This document shows positions 22,101-31,600 of a stretch of DNA of 64,000 nucleotides, in pieces (position 1 is the stretch's first letter; each line of letters opens with the position of its first letter). A program made the translations under genes and the position numbers. The notes under the pieces were generated by a model. That model was not told the origin of the DNA. It was given only the letters and a program-made list of their open reading frames with translations, and did no database searches. Source of the stretch: Plumapathes pennacea (taxonomy: Eukaryota; Cnidaria; Anthozoa; Antipatharia; Myriopathidae). Where the stretch lies: NCBI GenBank assembly GCA_964036295.1, contig OZ038468.1, positions 10,364,183-10,428,182 of the forward strand. The letters run 5' to 3'.

Positions 22101-23490
22101 ATCGCTCCATAAACCGCTGAAAATTAGCTGGAGCGTTCATTAGTCCAAATGGGATCCGTACCCATTCATAAAGGCCCCATGGTGTGATGAACGCTGTAGC
22201 TGGTCTGCTTTCTTTACTCACAAACCCCTGATGGTATGCCTTGCCTTGGTCAAGTACACTGAACCAGGAATTACCACCTAGACTATCCAAGGTCTCCTGG
22301 ACCCTAGGAATGGGATGTCGATCAGCTATACTTTTGCGGTTCAGTTCTCTGTAGTCTATGCACAACCGTAGGGAGCCATCCTTCTTGCAAACACAAACAA
22401 CAGGCGAGGAGTATGATGACTTGGATTCAGTGACGAAGTTCTGGTTCAACAGGTCCTCAATGTACTGCTTCACCTCGGGGCACAGTGGTCTGGGTATTGA
22501 TGTGTACTTCTTCTGAACAGGCTGATTGTCCTTAAGATTGATTTCCATCTCCAAATGAGGAATGCAACCAATGTCTTCATCATTGGATGAAAAGGACTCG
22601 TACTCGTCCCTCAGCATTGCCTCAGCTGTAATTTGTTGGTTGTAGTTCAGGCCACTCAGATCAACTGCTGGGAGAGGGTTCTTGCTTCCCTGGTCTTGTT
22701 TCCTGGTAGCAGAGGGCCTTGGTGATCCCTGGAGGTGGTGCTGTTCAAGGGGGTCACTTGGGGCTTCAGTTCCCTGCATCCTAACGTCTGCTGCTGTCAC
22801 TGATTTCACTGCTTGAAGTAGTCCCAGCGTTGTGTGATTTGGCAGTACAATGTCATGGTTTGTACCATTGTGTACTGCAATTTGTACTTTGGACATGTTC
22901 CCAGGCTTGATGTTCACTAATGTTTCATGTATCTCTAAACCATCTGGCCAGTGGGCAAGTTGGTCTGGCTCAAATAACACTGGGGTGAGCCTGTTCACAG
23001 GTCCTGTATTCGCACGACATGACGCTGTAACGGTCTGGTTCTTAGGGATCATTGTATCCTTCTTGTCAGTCTTCACTCCACAGATGGCATCCGAGCCTGA
23101 ACTCTGGATGAAATTAACGAGGGCATTCAGCTTTGTCTTGTCCTTCCCAGGGAAACTCTGATAAACTGTTAGCATTGGATCCTGACCCTGGCCTACTAAT
23201 TCTTCAATCACATTGTATCCCAGGATAGGACAGTCCAACTTTTCAGTTGTAACTAGAAAAGGCACCACCATTTCTTCCTGATCACTGTCGCTGCTAGCAG
23301 AAGTCAACTTTACATTGACTTCCACCCACCCAATGTAGGGAATCCTAGTCCCGTTCGCTGCTGACAAATTTAACTCTGTATCCAACAGCTCAGACAGCTG
23401 TCTAATGGCTGTTTCCCAAATGTTGGTCGAGGAACTCAACTGGTAGTATTGACACTTGGGCACCAGTGTCCCATAAAATGTCAGATTCAC
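19138..23490 (-). pseudogene. Gypsy Pol: protease end, RT, RNase H, integrase
   Basis: The 1189-codon frame (19921-23490) has the protease tail ([12 protein letters not shown]), RT with [11 protein letters not shown] near residue 477, RNase H with [14 protein letters not shown] near 633, an integrase HHCC start ([11 protein letters not shown]) near 892 and the DDE core at about 963 (LVSLDYIH), 1020 (HHDQGGEFE) and 1055 ([11 protein letters not shown]). A TAG at 19921-19923 ends it, but the same frame reopens at once and runs to 19138 (LRPYWEQQ, YEVSPESGEGR, then an acidic tail). All catalytic residues are present; only the stop and the protease shift break it. Confidence 0.9.
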
Positions 23491-23836
23491 AGTTATTAAG
23501 CAAACACTTTACCACACATCTCTTGCCAACAAGGCCAATCACCTTAGCATGCTCACTTGGGGTTAAGTGACTGACATAGGCTGGGTCTGTAAACTCTTGA
23601 GACTTTGCCTTAGAGAGGTGACTGATTGCCTGGCATAACACTTTATGTTCTGGCCAGTGTCCCTTTTGACAAGCAGTGGAACAATACCACACACTTTTAC
23701 ATTGCTGGCATCTTTTAAGTTGCTCATGTTCTCCTCCAGTTTTGCAGCAGTGATTACATCGGTGAGACATTGGTGGAGTCACGGTTACTTCCCGTCTCGA
23801 AGAGGTAGCCGTTCCCTGTTTAACGGTTTCCTGCAT
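23402..23836 (-). CDS. MYND zinc finger plus start of the aspartic protease (Gypsy)
   Basis: The frame holds a Cys/His cluster CNHCC...[19 protein letters not shown]...HKVLC, the spacing of a MYND finger, then (after about 45 residues) [14 protein letters not shown] with the protease active-site DTGA. It overlaps the Gag frame end (23785). The frame ends at 23402 inside the protease, and the rest of the protease is in the pol frame, so there is a one-base shift at about 23412. MYND fingers normally bind proline-rich peptides; its role in a retrotransposon is not known to me. Confidence 0.8.
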   Translation of the reverse strand: MQETVKQGTATSSRREVTVTPPMSHRCNHCCKTGGEHEQLKRCQQCKSVWYCSTACQKGHWPEHKVLCQAISHLSKAKSQEFTDPAYVSHLTPSEHAKVIGLVGKRCVVKCLLNNCESDILWDTGAQVSILPVEFLDQHLGNSH

Positions 23837-25038
23837 CCCCTTGCAAAGTGAGAATCACTCCCGCATTTAAAACAGTGGTTGCAATCTTTTTTGCTTTCAC
23901 GGGAGCTTGAACACACTGGCCTTCTTCCCTCCCTCTCAAAAGACCTGTTGTTGTTCTTTTTGATTTCTCCTTTCAATGCTTCAACCTCTGACTTGATTGC
24001 ATTGATAGCTGCAAAGAGATCACGCTGTGGGGGGTGTTCTCTGGTTGCCTTTTGATCTTTCGTTGACTCATCAGATACTGAAGCCACTGACACTGGTGCA
24101 GTTTTGGGTTTGTGGTTCCTTAGTTTCTTTCCCCTTTCCTTCTCTGCTGAAGCTGCTGCACTCATCTGCTGCATCAACATCTCATCAGTCACATTCAAAT
24201 CTTGCAACAGAGGGTGCATCTTAGCACGAATGCTCTCGTCTTGTAAGCCAGTCTACTGATCGCAGGAACAGACGTTGTACATGATCAGTGTCATACTGTG
24301 GGGCAGTAGTATCATCTCCCTCACTACATGCAAATAAGATTTTCTGTCTGAGATCCAAGGCATGCATCAAGAATGCTTGGGGTGATTCCTTGGGGCCCTG
24401 ACATGTGGATGCTAGGGTTTGGTACAGCTCAGATGTATTCTTTGTGCCATAGTGACTATGCAGAATTTTCTTCAATCGATCAGTGTCAGTTCCTGGTAGG
24501 TCTCCAAATAGTTACGGAGTACCATACCGGGCGTGATCGAGCAAATAACACCATCTACAATCTCACTCTCTGCGTAACCATGGGCCAATCCAGTCTGTAT
24601 CTGCCTCACCAGGGACGTGAAGCTGAGTTTGTCTTCTTGGTCAGGTTCTCCAATCTGTCCGTTAATCTTGAACTGTCTACGTAATGCGCTAGTTGTCAAC
24701 AGTTTATGAACAGGGTCTTCGCCTGGTACGGGGAAAGGTTTTTGTTCCTTTAGAATAGGTTTTCCACTCTTACCTTCGCCCACGGAGCCAGCGGGAGAGC
24801 TTCCCGTCAATAGCTTTTTCACATCTTGAAGGTAAGGCACCGTTTCCGTCTCTTCGAGTTTCGCCAATTCCTCTTCAAGTTGCTGGCAGACATGTTTTGC
24901 CACCGCTAATTTCCCCGTGTCCTTGAATTCGCCTTTGAAGAACTGAGCAAGTATTTCCAGTGAGCTCCGATCCGCAGCATAAACTAAGGATTGTATCTCC
25001 AGTTGAAGGTCCTCTGCCATTTCCGCACTATTGTCCAT
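23785..25038 (-). pseudogene. Gypsy Gag, two frameshifts
   Basis: I place the start at the ATG at 25038 (MDNSAEMAEDLQ), because upstream codons run into the leader. The protein has a capsid-like helical region, then (24221-24475) HSHYGTKNTSELYQ and KESPQAFLMHALDLRQK, then a basic region and one CCHC knuckle, [14 protein letters not shown], near 23850-23880. Single-base shifts near 24472 and 24220 split it into three frames. Gag would form the particle and bind the RNA through the knuckle. Confidence 0.8.
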
Positions 25039-25197
25039 ATCGTCCAAAATCCGGGTTTGTGATGGTGCCCAACATACACACGTGGTCGCAGCGATGAAAA
25101 TGAATAACTTCACAAACATGTCACAGTTTGACAAAAGCGTCCGGCCAGCTTTCCATTTTCGGCCGAGGTTGTTTGTCACGTAGCAGGGTCGCCAAAT

Positions 25198-25341
25198 TGT
25201 TAAGTCCCGAGCCCAGCAAAACACAAACTGAGCTCTCAAACTGATATCTTTTTACTCAACTCAAACACACTCGAGTCTCTGCTCGATCACATGACTACTG
25301 ACTAGTTCCAGTCCTCTACATTTCAGTTCCAGTCCTCTACA
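25198..25341 (-). repeat. Gypsy 5' LTR
   Basis: 144 bp, promoter-side LTR for the minus-strand element. It is short for a Gypsy LTR. Confidence 0.95.
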
Positions 25342-25473
25342 AGACCAGTTGCATAATTTGTCACGGTCAGTTATATTCGACTTCGAGAGAGCGCGGCTGC
25401 CGTCTAACTTCAGCGATGTGGAAATCAAGTTGTTTGAGTAAATAGGTGTCGCAAATCCGGCACACGGTCAACT

Positions 25474-25541
25474 ATAGCCCTAGGAAAATCTAGCCGAAAA
25501 CCCATCTGTAGCCCTAGAAAAATCTAGCCGAAAACCCATCT
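25474..25541. repeat. ~33-bp unit repeated twice
   Basis: The unit TAGCCCTAGGAAAATCTAGC followed by CGAAAACCCATCT is present twice in tandem with one change. Confidence 0.85.
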
Positions 25542-25829
25542 TTCGCTCGGTTTCAAACATAAATTGCAGTGTGTTGCAGTGTGACCTCATCGACCATAAA
25601 CTTCCGGCGAACGCGATAGTTTGCTCATTTGATATTCGATACCTACGATAGAAAAGGAATCAAACTTCCCACATATGAATATATTTTGGATTAAATATAA
25701 TTACTTACTACCCGTCGACAAATTGGGGGAGCCGATGATTGCCCGGTCAATCTCTGTCCTTCTTATCAACTTTGTACTACAATACCGAGATTGTCCTTTA
25801 TCAGTATTCGTTTATTGTCAATTCCATGC

Positions 25830-26011
25830 AGATCCAGGATTGATCGTCAGGTCCCATTTCACACGTTTGGCCTTGACAAACTGGACCATTTTCTTTTTTG
25901 CTTCCTTGCTTCACCTCTTTGGTCATTCAGAAACTGAATCATATCAAATGTGAATCCTTGCTTATGATCTGGCTCCCTGGAGTAGCCTCCAACAACACAT
26001 CTATAAGGCAT
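25830..26011 (-). pseudogene. THAP-domain fragment, probably from a Kolobok-like transposase
   Basis: The minus frame starts MPYRCVVGGYSREPDHKQGF at 26011; the second Cys of the expected C-x4-C pair is a Tyr. After EARKQKRK an A-run causes a one-base shift and the domain goes on as MVQFVKAKRVKWD in another frame. THAP domains bind DNA and head Kolobok transposases, an assignment supported by the TTAA-type end 240 bp away. The rest of the transposase is missing. Confidence 0.55.
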
Positions 26012-26251
26012 TTCGGAGTAAAACCGGTGAAAACTCTGTTCAGAAGAGTCGAGACGCCACTCCTCTGACGTCACAGCCCAGGCCCTTGATTGATCATCTT
26101 ACGTGGACAAAATCTAAACCGGAAGTCAAAATGGCGCTTTTTTGCATGTTTACCGGGCGAAAAAAAAAATAAGAACGCTTCAGAAGGGCTTTCTTTTGGG
26201 CATAAGTTGCTTAGATTACTTCCTAATTTCGTATAAAAATGTATCCTCTGA

Positions 26252-26270
26252 AGGCTTATGTGCACTTTAA
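26252..26270. repeat. Transposon end CTTATGTGCACT with TTAA
   Basis: The last 12 bases (to 26266) equal the end of the MITE at 12811 and are followed by TTAA (26267-26270). It marks the right end of the THAP relic, inserted in the Harbinger sequence that starts immediately to its right. I did not find the matching left end. Confidence 0.7.
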
Positions 26271-26553
26271 CAGTCTCCTAAGCAAGGCTAGAGTAGTTGT
26301 GGAGCGAACTTTCGGTATTTTGAAAGGGAGATGGAGGTGCTTGCGAAAAGAGCTTGAAGTTGATACACATAATGTCACGAAAATTGTAGTGGCTTGCTGC
26401 ATTTTGCACAATATTTGTGTAACGATGGGAGAACAGGACCTTGATCCAGACGTGAATGATGACAATGAAGGCGATGACAGTGATGGAGCTGATGTAAACG
26501 CTAATGGAAATATGGTGAGGGATGCCTCGAGGCGACAATTATGCAAACTTTGA
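26267..26553 (+). pseudogene. PIF/Harbinger transposase C-terminal fragment
   Basis: The frame reads FNSLLSKARVVVERTFGILK followed by GRWRCLRKELEV and IVVACCILHNIC, the conserved end of Harbinger (HARBI1-type, DDE_Tnp_4) transposases including the third catalytic acid in VERTFG. An acidic tail follows, ending at TGA. The upstream two thirds were removed or displaced by the TTAA element. Confidence 0.8.
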
Positions 26554-26942
26554 ATTTGTTTACTTTGCTCAATGATTTTTTCTCATGGGAAAATACTGTT
26601 CGCATGTCAGGAATTTGTGGAGCATGTGAAATTTTGGTCCACTCAGAAAGTCGAATCTGCCCTGCTGGTATTGTTTACAGTTTGCACACAGTTTTCATCG
26701 ATAAAAGGCATTTAAACATTTAGAATTGCATTGACAAAAGAAACAGTAACCAAACACTTTTATTAATACTTTTTGAAATCATTCATAGAACATGAAAGTA
26801 AGCCGTGGTTGGCATAGTTGTCTTTTTGAACAGGTTAATAAATTGTCTGACCACATTTGAGTTGAAAAACATGTAAGAGAATGCTATAACAGTTAATAAG
26901 GTTGTCAAAAGGAATATGTTTTTACTCATACCGTGCTCCTGA

Positions 26943-27175
26943 CTACAATTTATTTATTTTGGCCATAAGAATGTCTTGTGGTGGCATGTTGCGCTGATTC
27001 AGCTCTTCATTGAACTCATTAAGAACAGTTCCCCAGCCACTGCTGTTGACTTTTGAGGTTTTGCTGGATAAATTCCCATGGCAGTAGGCTCTCTAGTAAT
27101 GTTCCCATAAAATCAGAGTCTCATCTTCTTTCCATACTCTGTGCTGCCGCTTCAATGAAGGCGATGCCTCCCGTG
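26943..27175 (-). pseudogene. Myb/SANT-like partner ORF of Harbinger, fragment
   Basis: On the minus strand WKEDETLILWEHY starts the pattern of the Myb/MADF-like DNA-binding ORF of Harbinger elements; after a stop a second frame gives WGTVLNEFNEELNQRNMPP and ILMAKINKL. It faces the transposase fragment (26267-26553), the usual two-gene layout of this superfamily. Confidence 0.4.
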
Positions 27176-27179
27176 AGAT

Positions 27180-28073
27180 TGGCTGCAGTTCGTGTGTGAT
27201 AGGTGAGCCGCACATATACAAAGGCTGAACAGGTCGAAAGATGTCTGATTGGAATTGCAAGCCAGGTCCGTGAACAGCAGAAAAGAACCCCAGAGCTGGA
27301 TTTTCCTCGGTGTTTAATGGAACGAGTTTTAGGATCGTCCTTGGGTCTAACTTTAGTTAATTCCTTTTGTTCAGAATCACTGAAGTATAAATTTTCTAAC
27401 TATAGTTATATCTAACTGAAGACAGGTCACATTTACCAAATGTTTAACTGTAGTTATCTCGGCTCTAGCTATAGTTAAATGGGTGAGTGTGACCTCAACC
27501 AATGTGCACAAATCCTTTTAAAATCCCGATTATCAATGACTGAAACGCACATATTTACCTTTCCAATTCTGTTACATATCTTAAAATGCCTCGACTTCAT
27601 GTCTCACCCCAGACCTCTACCGCGCGTCTGCCATCTTTATGAACTCGTATTCTGAACTCACATTTTTCGGGTTGAGGATTAGTCCCACCTCTCTCAGTCG
27701 GTCAAGGAATATGTATAGCTTCCATGGATGAACAGGTCATCAGCTATTTTAAAATCTTCTGATGCTTAAAAACAATGCAAGCCAAAATCGTTCTTAAAGT
27801 ATGGCTTCCGTGCATCCAGAAAGCCAACCGATGTTCAGTTCAGATGGGATACAGGCTAACTTTAACACAATTCAATTTCAGTCTCTTGCTTCAATCGCCA
27901 ACATCTCAAGTTGCTCGCAAGGAAATGTCAGTTGCATAACGTCATCGCAAATCATGTGATAATGCGAACCAATCACCGTATGCAGATTCGTAACCGAGAA
28001 AACTAACAAAAAAAAGACAGAAGCTGCATTTTAAAGCTTGTGTTTCCACAAGCAATAATTATTAGCCAAATCC
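27180..28073. other. No recognised genes
   Basis: A short plus frame (27203-27415) has no motif I know. CTATAGTTA-type motifs cluster at 27400-27475. Confidence 0.5.
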
Positions 28074-28207
28074 CGGTATAACGAATATTTTGGATAATTT
28101 TTTACAAATTTGTTATAACGGATTCATTTATAACGAACCCACGTACGCGTTATAAAGAACTCATTTTCCCAGTCCCTTGGCACTTCGTTGTATCGGGGTT
28201 TCACTTT
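28074..28207. mobile_element. Short MITE-like palindrome (Tc1/mariner-pogo type ends)
   Basis: The left side reads TCCCGGTATAACGAA and the right side mirrors AAACCCCGATACAACGAA, with several internal GTTATAACG motifs. This matches the style of pogo/Tigger MITEs. A TA duplication could not be settled. Confidence 0.4.
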
Positions 28208-28622
28208 AAAAAGGAACAGTGCGCGGTGTATGTTGTAAATACGGGGTATTCTCTAGATTAGTCTTTACTATTAGGATACCTTGCACTCGTCTTTCATTAT
28301 TGTCATATTACTGGAGTATTGTATTTGTATCTTAGTGTGCTAAGTTTCATTTATATATACTTTTTTCTGTGTGTTATTCTTAGTCTGACTGTAGGATGAG
28401 TATAAATAATATAAAAAGTAAAATTCGAAAGTATCATGGTGTCAGTTTGATTAGAATGTTCGAAAATATTTCTCAGCTTCAAGCAACTGTGACACACTAA
28501 AACCGATGCATAAGAAAACGTCCGTAAGAGCAGAAACGAGCTGGTATTTAGATGACTGAACTACTGAGGGTCTGAAATACAATATATAGATCAAACTTCA
28601 TCGCACTGTTAGATAAATACCT

Positions 28623-31600
28623 TCAAAACGCTGAAGAGAGTAGACCGGCCCATGGAGTCAAATCCTGACTCCAATCCTGAGTCAAATCATCGATCCTCCA
28701 TTTGGTGAGGCCAGGAATCAGTTGTATGAGTTCTGTCTTGGAGTAATCACCGGCAAAAATTGACAGAATTTGCTGCCTTGTGTACCACAAATTGGCTTCT
28801 TCGTATAAAACTATGAGCCTGGAAACCAAAGTGCCGTCAACTACTCCTTCGGCCCCCAGCGTGTGATGGTATTTTTCAACAACTTCTCGCATAAGCCACA
28901 TAGCATTTCCTGGAGCGATTGCATCTAAAACAGCGTCAATGGCCTGTTGGGTTTTACGTCTATAAGGCGGTGAGCACATCAGACTTGCACTGGGATCTTA
29001 CAGGGCTAACCCTGCCACACAGGGCGAAATATTGCGTTTCTGCGTGTGGAAACATGACGGAAACACAAAAGATACTTGCGTTTCTGTTGCGGTAACTTCC
29101 ACCGACTGAAACGTGGCGGGTATATAAGTTTCCGACGGTGCGTAAATGTCGGAAACGAATCACTTATAGACACGTTATGGTGCGTTTTCTCATTGAAGGA
29201 AACTTGTGTTTACGGGGAGTGTTTAACGTGTTTCCGCCGTTGATGATCGTGTTTCCGTTGGCTGGTCACTGATCGAAATTTTGTTAGATATTGGCTTTAT
29301 TTTGCCCGGTTTTCTTTTCAAGCCTTGGCATGGATGAAAAGAATCACGTTGCATTGGTCCGCGCTTGTTTGCATGTTACGTTATTATCGGTGCCTCTCGT
29401 AAATTGAGCGAGCGTTTTGGAGGGACAGAAAACTAACTGAAGACTATACAGGATACATTTCAATCGGGTTTTAATGATTATTGAGCCTTATATACATACA
29501 TTTTCAAGGATAAAATGGTCGAATATAGTACAAGGGGATATTGATAATATTCAATCTATATCCTATAAAAGCTGCAAAACGTTTTGCCTACCAGCTGGAA
29601 CTTGAACAAGTCAGATCAAATACTATGTATACATATAAAAAATCTAAAATCCTGGCTTGTCTACTGCGTTCTGGGGTGATCATGCGGCCCACCCAGGGCT
29701 GTTTGTCGGCGCGGATCTTCTCACCCCGATGCGTGATAGCACTGATCCTTCTTTGCTGTTTAGTCTGTTGGGCATTGTAGTGCTCATCAAGAATTTGCTT
29801 TATGTTTCTTAGTTTTGACCTCTGCCAGGATAGTCGCTTGGTTTTTCTGGGTTTTGGTCCCCTCCCACCATACTCTGCTGCTGCTTCGTTGTCACTCTCC
29901 TCGGACGACATGAAGTCGATAGCGTTCGGCAGGTTGAACAGGTCATCCGCCTTCCTTTGATCACCCGGGGAGAAAGTGATGGTTTTCAGAGCTTGTCGGC
30001 GCTTTTCGAGTTTCTGTCGAGAAAGAGCAGAGACGTAAGGAATTGATCAGTTTTACTGCTCGTAGTTCACCAGTAGCGCCTCAAATTTAAAGAATGTATT
30101 GCGAGAGAGGTACAAGGATGGGGGTGAATACTAAATACTGAATACCCCGCTAGCTAGTCGTGTCACTCCAGTACTGCTTGGTGGCGGCTGATAAATGGAA
30201 CAAACCATAAGAATTGCGTGGAGATATTTCTGATTATTGCAGTCGGACACCGCTATTTTGCTATACAAGGTTATAAAGTAATGTTCCTACCTTTGATTGC
30301 GCCCTTCTTCCACTTCTTCTTTCCGTGAATACCACGGACTTCTCTTAGTAATCTCGCTGCGACAACTTTGTTTGCTGGGTCCTCGTATCTATATAAAGAC
30401 AATATTATATATTTGATACATGGGATTGAGTTATAACGTGCAATCGTGATTAAGTATTAAAGCAGAAACTTTGGGGAAAGGGAGGAGGGCAAGTGCGCGA
30501 CAATCACAGTCAGGTTGCCTTAATTGCAGAATACCCGGCCACACACCAACTATTCTGCGCAGCCGGCTACGCGGTACGCGGAAACTAATAAATTAGCAGT
30601 TGTAGTATAATACCTTGTTTTATGAAAATATTTATTCACTGCGTACCGCGTAGCCACTTCTTAATACGGCTACAACATTTGAATAATTTTCTTACTGCGT
30701 ACCGCGTTCTTGATTTATTTTGTTTTTATTCCGCGTCCCCGTTGTCAGCCTTTTTCTAGTAAAGACCCCAACAATGCGGTGGGGTATTCTGCAGTTGATC
30801 CATCAGGTTAAGCAAAAAAGTGGATCGGAACTCACCGGTGGGCAAAATCGAACTTCACAGTAATTTCCATGTCTTCCTTGGACAGCTCCTTGTAAATCTT
30901 TCTGACGGCATCCTTTTGAATAATGATGAGCGGAACAATATTAGAACATTGCAAGAAAGGGAAAGCTTTTGATGGAGTAAAAAAATACTGCCTTCTTGTG
31001 CTGAAGTGATTCCCACTATACACAAAGGCATTATATTTCCGGTTCAGGAAACCATTTTTTTTTTGCAACTAAGTTTATTGCCGGTCGTGAGTGGCGGGTC
31101 TTTTGAAGTAGACAAAAGCGCATCTGACTTGTTGTTACTTTGAAGTTTATATCCATGCGATAGTAGTAGGCAACGGCACAGAAACTCCCATCCCGTTTTT
31201 AATTCAAGGTAGCAAAATCCATAAGTCCTTAAAGCTAATAGTTTGAGGTGCAAAGATTACACAGTAAACGGGGGTTGACGATGCGGGGTGGCATGTCTTC
31301 TTGTCGGTGGTTTTGTTTGAATCCACGTGCGTCGAGGGGTGCGAAACTTTGAATGCATTGAGAGATACTGACGACGGATAGGAGAAACCCTTTTTGACAT
31401 ATTAAATTGATCTTACTACCAATCTACGGCGATGAAGAAAAACTGCTATTACTCACCGAACAGTTGGGATCCAAGTCCTCGTCCCGCTTGTATCTCAGTC
31501 TTCTCCTGGATTTGAAAGCTGTTTCAAACTGACGTTTAAGACGTTTGTTTTCCTGGCGAATTACTTTCATTTCGGATAGAAATTGCTCAAGGACTGGGTT

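Larger units (their letters stand above)
18770..25341 (-). mobile_element. Ty3/Gypsy LTR retrotransposon
   Basis: LTRs at 18770-18913 and 25198-25341 start TG and end CA, with AGAC duplicated on both sides (18766-18769, 25342-25345). Transcription runs right to left. Next to the right (5') LTR the minus strand reads TTTGGCGACCCTGCTACG, a plausible tRNA primer site; a purine-rich GAGAGGAG lies beside the left (3') LTR. The LTRs differ at 2 of 144 positions, so insertion was recent, yet the ORFs carry about three frameshifts and one stop. Confidence 0.95.
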
